A DNA stretch of 64,000 bases, taken from the NCBI GenBank assembly GCA_963836665.1, contig CAWIKL010000001.1, forward strand, positions 558,001 to 622,000, given 5' to 3'. The translations under genes and the position numbers were made by a program. Shown here one piece after another: positions 32,848-41,922 of this stretch. Below the pieces are notes generated by a model. That model was not told the DNA's origin and made no database searches. It saw only the letters and a program-made list of their open reading frames with translations. Every line of letters begins with the position of its first letter. Position 1 is the stretch's first letter. Source of the DNA: JAICSD01 sp963836665 (lineage in GTDB: Bacteria > Acidobacteriota > Vicinamibacteria > Vicinamibacterales > 2-12-FULL-66-21).

Positions 32848-33003
32848 CTATCCCAGCCCTCCGCAGGCCACGATCAATGCCGCACAGGCGACTTCCGCGC
32901 CCACCTCGGCGTTGAAGGGGACGCCGATCCCGCCGCAGTAGTTTGCTGCCACGTGGACCAGGATCATGAGCAGCAAGTCGCCTCGCGTTCGCTGGTAGAG
33001 CCG
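32848..33003 (-). pseudogene. C-terminal fragment of a CPBP-type membrane protease
   Basis: On the minus strand an open segment reads RLYQRTRGDLLLMILVHVAANY..., the look of the final helices and last His motif of CPBP/CAAX-type intramembrane proteases, and stops at 32848-32850. Upstream it runs into the ADOP fragment on the other strand, so only the tail remains. The match is by eye and moderate. Confidence 0.4.
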
Positions 33004-33005
33004 CT

Positions 33006-33550
33006 GGACTGGGCCCGATACACGTCTACGTCAGGACCTCCGCCGATGTCGCGCAGGCCGCGTTGGCCATTGTTGCCGTCGTGAAGGGGCTGGATCCTAG
33101 TCTGCCCATCGAGGACCTGGAAACGCTGCCCGAGCAGGTGCGCAACAATACGTATCTCGATCGCATGATCACGATGCTGTCGGCGGCGTTCGCCCTGCTG
33201 GCGACGCTCCTCGCGGCGATCGGCGCGTATGGCGTCCTGGCCTTTACCGTCGCGCAGCGCACGCGCGAGATCGGCCTTCGAATGGCCCTTGGAGCGGCTC
33301 CCGGCCGCGTGCGCGCCATGGTGCTCCGGCAGGTTGCGGTGATGACCCTCGTCGGAGGGCTGGTCGGGATAGCGGCCGCCCTCGGCGTCGGGAAAGGCGC
33401 GCAGTCGATCCTGTTCCAGATGACCGGCGCCGACCCGACGGTGCTGGCCTCTCGGCAGTCGCAATCGCGTTGGTCGCGCTATGCGCCGGCTTGATTCCCG
33501 CGCACCGTGCGTCACGAGTGGATCCGATGAGAGCGTTGAAATACGAATAG
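33006..33550 (+). pseudogene. C-terminal fragment of an ADOP/MacB-type permease
   Basis: The segment holds the last FtsX-type domain of an acidobacterial duplicated orphan permease: LPIEDLETLPEQVRNN, the membrane segment with GAYGVLAFTVAQRTREIGLRMALGA, and further hydrophobic helices. A two-base duplication (TCTC) at about 33450 shifts the frame; undoing it gives the usual end, RASRVDPMRALKYE, at 33550. The N-terminal ~600 residues are absent. It marks the border where island DNA gives way to chromosome. Confidence 0.75.
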
Positions 33551-33611
33551 TGCGGAAGGCCGGAACTATTTCCGCGGCACATTTGGTCCATGTCGGAAGT
33601 ACTGGGCCGGT

Positions 33612-33815
33612 GTGTCGCAAAATGAATTACGTGTCGTGCTGGAACTTCGCGGCCGCGTCGGGACGCTTCGATATGCTATCGAGGCAGCGGTCGAAGCCGA
33701 CAGACGCGCGGAGGAAGAGGCGCGACAGGAGTTAGATAAAGTCCGAGCGAAAGTTGAATGGCTTCACGCCATGCTGACGATCCGCCGCAGCGTCAGCCCC
33801 GCCGTTGGAACCTAG
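33612..33815 (+). CDS. Small coiled-coil hypothetical protein
   Basis: A 67-codon frame with a long charged helix (EAAVEADRRAEEEARQELDKVRAKVEWLHAML) that should form a coiled coil. The start is GTG at 33612 or ATG at 33622. No family is recognised. Its stop overlaps the stop of the minus-strand ORF 33812-33976 by four bases. Confidence 0.4.
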   Translation: MSQNELRVVLELRGRVGTLRYAIEAAVEADRRAEEEARQELDKVRAKVEWLHAMLTIRRSVSPAVGT

Positions 33816-33976
33816 CGCGACAGCAGTTGCGCGACGCCTCCTGCGACCAGAGCCAAGCCCACGCCCATCGCAAAGCGCGCGAGCAAATCTGCGCCCAGTG
33901 CCGCCCCTAGACCCCAGCCCACACTGCACGCGCCGAGTATGATCAGTGTGTGCACGGACCGACGCTCTGCGGCCAT
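33812..33976 (-). CDS. Very small glycine-rich membrane protein
   Basis: The 54-residue frame starts MAAERRSVHTLIILGACSVGWG and has two hydrophobic stretches (residues 10-28 and 33-50) with small residues, ending QLLSR. Basic residues at the N-terminus suggest a cytoplasmic start. It is converging on the coiled-coil ORF. The hydropathy is coherent, but no family is recognised, so the call rests on composition. Confidence 0.4.
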   Translation of the reverse strand: MAAERRSVHTLIILGACSVGWGLGAALGADLLARFAMGVGLALVAGGVAQLLSR

Positions 33977-34264
33977 CTAACGTCCCTTCCTTCCACGTCG
34001 GCTTCTTCGCCGCATTGACCAGCCCTTCATCTTCGACCACGCCTTCGCTGACGTCTTCCGGTCGATGCCGAGCTCGGCGAGCATTGCCGGGTGTGTCACA
34101 ACGCTGTCCTACTCCGGCACTGCGTTTTTCCTCTGCCCGACCCTGATAACCCGAGAGCACCGGTTGCTTTCGGCATCTCCTGGAGCATTTCCCACAGTCG
34201 CGCCCGAGCGCCTCGGCCTTCAGCATGCTACCCTGTTCCGCCCCCATCAGAGAGGAGAGTACCG
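33977..34264. other. Gap without gene
   Basis: About 290 bp, presumably with the promoter of the gene at 34265. Frames here are short and unconvincing. An AGAGGAGAG ribosome site ends the region. Confidence 0.4.
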
Positions 34265-34873
34265 ATGTCCCGGCGCGCGATCATCGCTGTCGTCGCCATT
34301 CTCGCTGCCGCGCCATGCGTGTCCGCGCAATCGCTCGGTGACCTCGCGAAACGCACACAAGCGGACCGCGAGAAGGCCGCGGGGGATCGCGACAAGACTG
34401 ACAAAGCCGCCAAGACGGACGCGAAGCAGACCTTCACGGACAAGGACCTGAAGACGCTTGACCCGTTGCCTGGCGGCGCCGCAGCCGCGACAGCTGAGAC
34501 GAAGACGGGCGATGCGTCGCCACCTCCAACTGGACAGAAGGACGCGGCTGCTCCAACCACCGGCGCCACAGCCACCGAGATGATCGACGCGGCAAACAAG
34601 GGCGAGGAATACTGGCGGGGACGGCTGCGGCCATTGCTCACGCAACTCGCCGCGGATGCCGATGCGGCGCTGCAGACCGCCACACGGCTACGAGAGCTCC
34701 AAGACAAGGTCGAACCCAACCTCCCGAGTCTGGCGGTCTTCGGGCCGGAAATCACACGTCTTACAACCGAACTCCAAAAGCAGGATCGGGCCGTCACCCT
34801 TGACCAAGCCGCAATCGACGCGCTGAAGGAAGAAGGGCGACGCGCTGGTGCCCTACCGGGATGGTTCCGCTAG
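34265..34873 (+). CDS. Secreted hypothetical protein
   Basis: The 202-residue protein has a clear signal peptide (RRAIIAVVAILAAAPCVSAQS). A charged, Lys/Asp/Ala/Thr-rich linker follows up to about residue 105. A helical C-terminal half (ADADAALQTATRLRELQDKV..., EITRLTTELQKQDRAVTLDQAAIDALKEEGRRAGALPGWFR) may form a coiled coil. This layout is common in acidobacterial periplasmic proteins of unknown role. Start chosen because of the AGAGGAGAG site just upstream. Confidence 0.75.
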   Translation: MSRRAIIAVVAILAAAPCVSAQSLGDLAKRTQADREKAAGDRDKTDKAAKTDAKQTFTDKDLKTLDPLPGGAAAATAETKTGDASPPPTGQKDAAAPTTGATATEMIDAANKGEEYWRGRLRPLLTQLAADADAALQTATRLRELQDKVEPNLPSLAVFGPEITRLTTELQKQDRAVTLDQAAIDALKEEGRRAGALPGWFR

Positions 34874-34987
34874 AGCAGCGGCGTCCTTCGTCGTCGGTAA
34901 CAATCGATTTTGAGCTTCTTCTTTCCCTCGGGCCTGCGAGCGTGGCAGACTTCGCAAACTCACCGGTAACGCAGGCCAGGAGCCGTG

Positions 34988-36103
34988 ATGGATCGCCGCG
35001 AATTCGTCAAGCTGACAGGGGCCGGAATGGCGACGGGTGCGCTCGCCGAGTCGGTGGTGTCGGCGCAGGTGGCAAGACTCCCCAATACCGGCCAAACCGC
35101 ATCCTCGTCGAAGGTGAAATTCAAGGTCGGCACCCAGCATGGCGACTCTGATGCCGTGCTGAAGGTGATGGCGGCGTTTGGCTGCAATCACATCTGCAGT
35201 AGCCTGCCGTCGCGGACGATGGATGAGAAGTGGTCGGTGGAATCGCTAACACGATTGCGCGAGCGCGTCGAGTCCCATGGCCTCACGCTCGAAATCATTC
35301 CGATCTCGATGACCTCGGCCGACATCACACGCGCCGAGATGCCGGCGATCTATCTGGGCCAGAGTCCGGAGCGTGACCGCAACATCGACGACATCTGCCG
35401 GCAGATTCGTAACTGCGCACAGGCCGGCGTCTTCCAAGTGAAATACAATTTTACCATCCTCGGCATTCCCCGCTCGGGCACGACGAAAGGGCGCGGTCCG
35501 TCACGTTACAGCGAGTTCGTGCTGGCCAACGACACGAGCAAAGACACGACGACGATCGCCGGCAGGGTTGACGCCGATGCCTATTGGGAGCGCATCACGT
35601 ATTTTCTCGAGCGCGTCGTTCCGGTCGCCGAGGAATACAAAGTGAAGATGGGATGCCACCCGCAGGATCCCGGCGTGCCGCCTGGCTACCGCGGCATCGA
35701 TGCGGTGCTGGCGTCACCGGAAGGCCTGAAGACATTCGTCTCGATCAAGGAAAGCCCGTATCACGGATTGAACTTCTGCCAGGGCACCGTATCGGAGCAA
35801 CTCGAAAGGCCAGGCGAGCAGATCTACGACGTGATTCGTTACTTCGGATCGCGCAAGAAGATCTTCAATGTGCACTTCCGCAACATCGAAGGCGGCCGCT
35901 TGAATTTCCGCGAATCCTTCATCGACAACGGCAGCGTCGACATGCTGAAGGCCGCGCGCGTCTACAAAGAAGTGGGGTACGACGGCACGCTGATGCCCGA
36001 CCACGTGCCGCATGTCGACGGAGACGACAATCAGTACCAGGGCTTCGCGTTTGCGATCGGTTATATCAAGGCCCTGATAGCGGCCGTGTCGGCAGAGGGC
36101 TAG
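34988..36103 (+). CDS. Mannonate dehydratase-like TIM-barrel protein with Tat-like signal
   Basis: The 371-residue protein begins MDRREFVKLTGAGMATGAL, a twin-arginine-like export signal, followed by a UxuA-type barrel. Conserved pieces are MGCHPQDPGVP, FVSIKESPYHGLNFCQGTVSE and VHFRNIEGG, with the metal-binding His/Cys residues of mannonate dehydratases. The classic enzyme is cytoplasmic and converts D-mannonate to 2-keto-3-deoxygluconate; an exported version suggests a different substrate or an isomerase-like role. The ATG at 34988 is preferred over GTG at 34985. Confidence 0.75.
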   Translation: MDRREFVKLTGAGMATGALAESVVSAQVARLPNTGQTASSSKVKFKVGTQHGDSDAVLKVMAAFGCNHICSSLPSRTMDEKWSVESLTRLRERVESHGLTLEIIPISMTSADITRAEMPAIYLGQSPERDRNIDDICRQIRNCAQAGVFQVKYNFTILGIPRSGTTKGRGPSRYSEFVLANDTSKDTTTIAGRVDADAYWERITYFLERVVPVAEEYKVKMGCHPQDPGVPPGYRGIDAVLASPEGLKTFVSIKESPYHGLNFCQGTVSEQLERPGEQIYDVIRYFGSRKKIFNVHFRNIEGGRLNFRESFIDNGSVDMLKAARVYKEVGYDGTLMPDHVPHVDGDDNQYQGFAFAIGYIKALIAAVSAEG

Positions 36104-36214
36104 CTCGCCGAACTCGAACCACGGGGCGACCGTAAGCCATATCGATATCCACCGACACGGGCCGCCACTACGACTCACCAACTGGCAGACGCCGCTGAAG
36201 TCGGACGCGCAAAG

Positions 36215-38890
36215 TCATTGCGCGTTGGGCGCGATGGTGCCACGCAACCGATCGAAGAAGTTGAGCACGAACGTCACCTGCGTCAGGGGCTTCGGCCCGG
36301 ATCCCTCCACGGTCGTGAGCACAAACACTCGGCTTCCGTCCGCCGACAAGTCACCGGCACTCGGAATGGGTGCGCTTGACCAATCGCGCGGAAGGCCGGC
36401 GCTGAAGGACGAACCCTCGGCGCGATAGTCCACAACGTGGAGTCGGCGATCGCCAGTCAGGTAGTACAGGCGATTCCCCGAGCGCCAGGTCGACAGCGCT
36501 CCGCCTCCCCCCGCGCCGGATCGCGAGATCTGCCATTTGCCGCCCGGACCGGGAAACGGTCGAACGTACATCTCTTGTCTGCCTGACTCCATCGACGAAT
36601 ACGACCCCCATCGGCCGTCTGGCGAAAAGGCGGGTCCGCGGACTTCTGCGTTGGACTGAACGAAAGGCTCTGGCTTACCGGGCTTGGGATGATCGGGATC
36701 GCTTAGGTCGAGAGCGATGGTCCACAGGCCGTACTCCTTCTGCGCGTGCCAATATCCGATGCGTTTTCCATCCGGAGCGGCCGAACCGACCTCCCATCCG
36801 GCACCGTCCACCAGCACCTCTGGTGTGCCGGCCCCGTCGGCGCGCATCCAGAAGATTCCGTCGCCAGACCCTCGAGCAAACGAATACACGAGATGCTTGC
36901 CGTCTGGCATCCACGTCAGATTGCCGACCCGGCCAGGGACCGTCGCCACCCGTGTCAGGCGATCGTGGGTCAGGTCGTACATCGAGAAGGTCGTGTCTGT
37001 GCCCTCTTGCGCCACCACCGCCAACCGCGTCGCGTCGGGCGAGGCGCGAATTTCCACGTACGGGCCTGGCGGCAGCGGCAGGCGCTGGAGGTGTCCAGAG
37101 GCGTCGAGCCAGGCCACGGTCCGGTCGCTGGACGCGTCGGCGGGAAGGTAGACCAGCGTTCCGGAGCGCGACACATCGAAGTACGCCCAGCCGTTCCCGC
37201 TGAAATCGCGCAGGTCTTGGACGACGGGCGTGGCGCGTCCGGTGACTTCGAGCCGCTTGAGGTCGGTCGCAATCGAATAGAGCGCACCCTCTCGCATGAA
37301 GAGAAGGTGCCCACTCGGTACGTAGTGGCCGTTATAACCGTTCTTCACGAGAATTGTCCGCTGTCCCGTCCTGATTGATTGCGCTTGAATCACGTACGGA
37401 TCATTGTCCGTCCGCGACTGGAAGAGGAATGCCTGCGCGCCCGGTAGGACTTGCGCATAGCGATTTGTGACCTCGCCCGCCTTCACATCGAGCTGAGTGG
37501 CCGGCGTCACGTCACCGCCAGCCGCGGAGACGCGCGACAGCGGCACGCGATTTTCGGACGCGAAGATGATGTTGCCGTCCTCGCCCCACGACCCGCCGCG
37601 TGGATTCTTCGCGTCGCAGATGACGACGGGGGATCCGCCCTCGACTGACATCTTCTCGAGTTTGCCGCCGGCGAAAAAGGCGATCGACCGGCTGTCGGGC
37701 GAAAAGAACGGCGATGCGGCATCTTCGGTGCCGGCGAGGACGTTTGCCTGAGAGCTGCCGAGCAGTCGGAGCGCAAGGTGATCCTTCCCGTCGGCGCCGG
37801 GCGTGATGATCGCGAGTCGGCTTCCGTCGGGTGAAATGGCAAGCGGAGGACCTTGTCCCGCCCCGCGCGACACCTCCACGCCGACGTCGGCATCAAGGCG
37901 CACGGCAGGCGCCGCGACCGAGGGCGGCGCGGACGTCCATGGCGCACGCACGACGACGAGCGCACCCGCAACGGCGAGCGAGGCAGCCGCGATCGCCCAC
38001 GGCCATCGGCTCTTCGAAACCGATGGTAGCGCCCTCGCGACTTGCTGCCGCGGCGCAACGATTCGCCACGCGTCGCCGAGGTCGCGCAGCCGCTTCTTCG
38101 GATCTTTTTCCAGGCAGCTTTTGACGAGCGGGCGGATCTCGCCGGGCACGACGTCCATCGGCGGCTGTTCCTTGATCACCGCCGCAAGCGTTTCACCAAC
38201 ATCGTCTCCACCGAACGGCCGACGGCCGGTCACCATTTCGTACAGCACGCAGCCGAACGCCCAGATGTCGGCGCGCTTGTCGACCGCTTTGCCGCGCGCC
38301 TGTTCCGGCGACATGTACACCGCCGTGCCGAGGATCACGCCGACGCCGGTCATCATGGCAGGTGTCGTCAGGGTGGGCGACATCGACACGCTCGTCGACG
38401 AACCCGCGGGGTCCATCGCTTTGGCCAGCCCAAAGTCGAGCACCTTCACGGTCCCGTCCGCGCGGACCTTGATGTTCTCAGGCTTGAGATCGCGATGAAT
38501 GATGCCCTGCTCATGCGCGGCTTCGAGCCCGTCGGCGATCTGCTTGGCGATCGGCAGTGCTTCATCGAGGAGGATCGCGCCACGCGCGATGCGTTGCGAC
38601 AGATCCTCGCCCTCGACCAGTTCCATCACAAGCGCGGTGAAGTCTGGTGTTTTCTCGAGGCCGTAGATCGCCGCGATGTTCGGATGGTTGAGGGCCGCGA
38701 GAACTTCGGCCTCGCGCTGAAAGCGCGCAAGGCGGTCCGCATCGCCGGCGACCAAGGCGGGCAACACCTTGATCGCGACCGACCGCTTCAGATTACGGTC
38801 GGTTGCCCGGTAGACCTCGCCCATGCCGCCGACGCCAATCTGCGCGGTGATGTCGTAGACGCCGATTCGGGTGCCAGGAATCAGGGGCAA
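36215..38890 (-). CDS. Membrane Ser/Thr protein kinase with TolB-like propeller
   Basis: The 891-residue protein has a complete N-terminal PknB-type kinase: GVGGMGEVYRA glycine loop, AIKVLP with catalytic Lys, HRDLKPEN, DFGLAKA, and SPEQARGKAVDKRADIWAFG. A transmembrane helix follows at about 298-318. The rest is an extracytoplasmic WD40/PD40 propeller with repeated SPDG-type turns. Such kinases are frequent in Acidobacteria and link outside sensing to phosphorylation. It shares design with the neighbour at 39099 and probably arose by duplication. Confidence 0.92.
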   Translation of the reverse strand: MPLIPGTRIGVYDITAQIGVGGMGEVYRATDRNLKRSVAIKVLPALVAGDADRLARFQREAEVLAALNHPNIAAIYGLEKTPDFTALVMELVEGEDLSQRIARGAILLDEALPIAKQIADGLEAAHEQGIIHRDLKPENIKVRADGTVKVLDFGLAKAMDPAGSSTSVSMSPTLTTPAMMTGVGVILGTAVYMSPEQARGKAVDKRADIWAFGCVLYEMVTGRRPFGGDDVGETLAAVIKEQPPMDVVPGEIRPLVKSCLEKDPKKRLRDLGDAWRIVAPRQQVARALPSVSKSRWPWAIAAASLAVAGALVVVRAPWTSAPPSVAAPAVRLDADVGVEVSRGAGQGPPLAISPDGSRLAIITPGADGKDHLALRLLGSSQANVLAGTEDAASPFFSPDSRSIAFFAGGKLEKMSVEGGSPVVICDAKNPRGGSWGEDGNIIFASENRVPLSRVSAAGGDVTPATQLDVKAGEVTNRYAQVLPGAQAFLFQSRTDNDPYVIQAQSIRTGQRTILVKNGYNGHYVPSGHLLFMREGALYSIATDLKRLEVTGRATPVVQDLRDFSGNGWAYFDVSRSGTLVYLPADASSDRTVAWLDASGHLQRLPLPPGPYVEIRASPDATRLAVVAQEGTDTTFSMYDLTHDRLTRVATVPGRVGNLTWMPDGKHLVYSFARGSGDGIFWMRADGAGTPEVLVDGAGWEVGSAAPDGKRIGYWHAQKEYGLWTIALDLSDPDHPKPGKPEPFVQSNAEVRGPAFSPDGRWGSYSSMESGRQEMYVRPFPGPGGKWQISRSGAGGGGALSTWRSGNRLYYLTGDRRLHVVDYRAEGSSFSAGLPRDWSSAPIPSAGDLSADGSRVFVLTTVEGSGPKPLTQVTFVLNFFDRLRGTIAPNAQ

Positions 38891-38982
38891 GTGGCTGAAG
38901 TATATGGGCTGGACGGCTGAGCGGGCAGATTACTCCTGCAACACGGCGTAGTGTTTACCGATGTCCAGGGCCTGGCTCCCGA

Positions 38983-39080
38983 GGTGCCTCATGCGGCGTC
39001 GACGGCGTCGGCGCACGCGACGACCGGCTCGCCTATCCCTTGAACGGATTGTGAATCGTGAGCCGGCCATCGATCACTTG
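38983..39080. repeat. ~98-bp direct repeat (copy 2), vapC 3' end and flank
   Basis: Matches 22220-22318 over its whole length with few changes. It contains the last 16 codons of the PIN toxin gene in minus orientation (39033-39080), but no upstream part of that gene. It is located between the two kinase genes. Confidence 0.8.
39033..39080 (-). pseudogene. Residual last codons of a vapC-like toxin gene
   Basis: The minus strand reads QVIDGRLTIHNPFKG then TAG, identical in protein to the end of the toxin at 22269. Nothing of the rest is present; to the right lies the kinase 3' end. It is a recombination scar. Confidence 0.7.
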
Positions 39081-39098
39081 GGACTGCCCTCGACTGGG

Positions 39099-41817
39099 CT
39101 ATTTCTTTGCCTCGGGATTCCAGTTCTGCAGCAACGTGATCGGCACCTCGACGCTGTCCAGTTCCGTGTTGATGAGAAAGCGACCGTTGGGGGCGACATC
39201 GGTACTGTCGGGCCTGTGCCGTGTCCTCGCCGCCACCGACGATGTGCGTGGGGAAGAGCACTAGTGTCGGTCCCGTGGCGACCGTTGCCCCGGTGACAGT
39301 GATTGGCACCGCCATCATCGCGCCGGCTGGATTGATGTAATAGAGTTCCTTGCCATCGGGCCGCCACCGCGGATAGATGCCGCCCAACGTTGACACTTGC
39401 CACTCGCCTCCAGCCGAAGTCGGGGGCGTGCCCGCCGCGCCGGGCGGGACAAAAGGTCGGATGTAGATTTCGTTCCGCCCCGATTCGTTCGACTCGTAGG
39501 CCACCCACCGCCCGTCGGGTGAAAACTCGCCATACCCCTCGCGGAACCGGGTTTTCAGGAACACCGACGGCCTACGATCGCCCACCATCGGCACGACCCA
39601 GAGGTCGAGGCTGGTCTGTGGGTCGATGCTGCGATATAGCAGAAACCCGATCTTCGACCAGCTCTCCGGGGTCTTGACCTGGTTCGAGGTCACGAGGCGC
39701 TCCTCCACGCCCACGCCGCTGGCGAGCTTCTGGTAGATATCATCTGCACCCGCCCTGTTCGAGCGGAATACGATCCGGGTGCCATCGGGCGACCAGATCG
39801 GCAGAGAGTCCGTCGCCGGATCAAACGTGAACCGGCTGGCGCGGGCGCCGTCCAACAGCCAGAGGTCGGTGTTGCCCTGCACCGTGCGACTGACGACCAC
39901 GCGACGGCCGTCGGGGGATACGCTGGGATTGCTGAGCGTGGCCTCCGCTTCCGCGTCGCCGATGGTGCCCCGCGCCGCGCCCGACCGGTCGAGCCACATC
40001 AGTCGCCGCATGCCACCCGTAGCCGTCCGGTAGGCCATCAGCCCCGTGGCCGCCACCGAGACGACGCTCCGGCCCCGCGTAGTGTCGAGAATAGCGTCCG
40101 TCAGGCCGTCGGCCACCGTCACCGGCTTGCCCTCGAGCTCGCCTTTCGCGGCATCGAGTCGCTGCGCCACCAGCGTGTCCCCCCGCACCCATAGCAGCCA
40201 CCCGCCTCCGCGAAACGGTCCTGCGCGCCCACCCCCTTCGGGCACATACATCCCGGCGCTCGTGCTGGGCGTCAGCCGGATCGGGGCGCTGCCTTCGAGC
40301 GTGCCGAGGTAAATCCCGCTCGCGTCCGGGGCGCCGAGTGCCGTGAACAGAAACCGATGGCCGTCTGGCAGAAACTGCGGCGCCAGGAGGGCGATCTGTC
40401 CCGGGCCGAACGTCGTCACCGCGGTGATCGCACCCCCCGCGGCCGACACGCGCATTAGCGTACCTCTCGCAATCGGAGCAAAGACGATCACGCCGTCGGC
40501 GTTCCAGGTCGCGCCCCCACCGGACGTGACTGGCGCGAGTGTTTGCGGCGCGCCGCCGCCGAGGTCGAGCCGCTTCAGCGCATTGCCGGCCATGAAGCCG
40601 ACCGACCGGCCGTCGGGCGACCAGAAGGGCCATCTCGCCCCTTCGGTTCCCGCCAGCGGCTGGGCCGCTGTCGTTGCCAGCGACCGTAACCACAAACGGG
40701 ATGCGCCGTCACTCGAGGCCGAGAAGACGATCTGACGGCCGTCAGGCGAGAGGGCAAAGTCCAGGGGCTGGGTCGTCGCTGGCGTGACGATCTCCGTGCG
40801 CGTCTCGGGCAGCGGCGCCTCAGGCACAGAGCGCACCGCGGAAACGGCAAGCGCGATGAGCACCCCTACGGCTACGGCGAAGGTGAGCGCGGCGATCCTC
40901 GCCAGTCGTCGACGTGGCGCTGCTGTCGTGACTTGCGCCACCGTGTGTGACGCGGTTGTCTCGAACGCACCCTCCAGTGCCAGACGCACGTCGCGGATGT
41001 CGCCGATGCGCTGCTTCGGATCCTTGCGCAGACAGGCGCGCAGCACCTGACTGACGCGGGCAGGGGTCATCGGCGGAAGGGCGTCGAAGTCCGGCTCCCG
41101 CTGCAGGACCTTCGAGAGCGTCAGCGACACGTCTTCCTCACCGAACGCTCGTGTACCGGTCAGCATCTCAAAGAGGACGACGCCGAAGGCCCAGATGTCG
41201 GCGCGCTTGTCGACAGCCTTGCCGCGTACCTGTTCCGGTGCCATGTAGGCCGCAGTACCGAGAATGACGCCTTGCATCGTGGCGTGGACGCTGAGGGTCG
41301 GCGAGTTCATCGCGTCTGCACTGGACGAACCGGAGGGGGTCATCGCTTTCGCCAGTCCGAAGTCGAGCACCTTCACGGTGCCGTCAGTGCGGACTTTGAT
41401 GTTCGCGGGCTTCAGATCGCGATGAACGATGCCCAGCTCGTGCGCTGCTTCGAGCGCGTCGGCGATCTGCTTGGCGATCGGTAGCGCTTCGTCGATAGGG
41501 ATCGCGCCGCGTGCAATCCGTTGCGACAAGTCGTCGCCCTCGACCAGCTCCATGACGAGGGCCGTAATGCCCGCACTCTCCTCGAGCCCGTAGATGGCAG
41601 CGATGTTCGGGTGATTGAGCGACGCGAGGACTTCCGCCTCCCGCTGGAACCGCGCGAGTCGATCGGGATCGGCGGCGAGCGATGGCGGCAAGATCTTGAT
41701 CGCGACCTGACGCTTCAACCTGGCATCGGTGGCCCGATACACCTGGCCCATTCCACCTTCGCCGATCTGCGCGGTGATGTCATAGACGCCGAGGCGAGTG
41801 CCGGCAGTCAGAGCCAA
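39099..41817 (-). CDS. Membrane Ser/Thr protein kinase with TolB-like propeller, 3' frameshift
   Basis: Same architecture as the gene at 36215: kinase core with GEGGMGQVYRA, HRDLKPAN, DFGLAKA and APEQVRGKAVDKRADIWAFG, one membrane helix at about residues 303-325, then a long propeller. An extra base at 39201-39202 (coding strand CAGTACCGATG) shifts the frame 34 codons before the end. Without it the protein ends DVAPNGRFLINTELDSVEVPITLLQNWNPEAKK at 39099, the family's usual finish, for 905 residues. As written, the frame runs on to 38989 across the vapC scar. The kinase domain itself is unaffected. Confidence 0.88.
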
Positions 41818-41922
41818 AGTGTGCTGGATTATACGGGCTCGAAGGCTGATTTACGGTCGTGAGTGTAGAATTCGGATGCGTCAGTCGGACCACGGGGTGT
41901 CTGTCTCGAAGAGGTTCGCACC

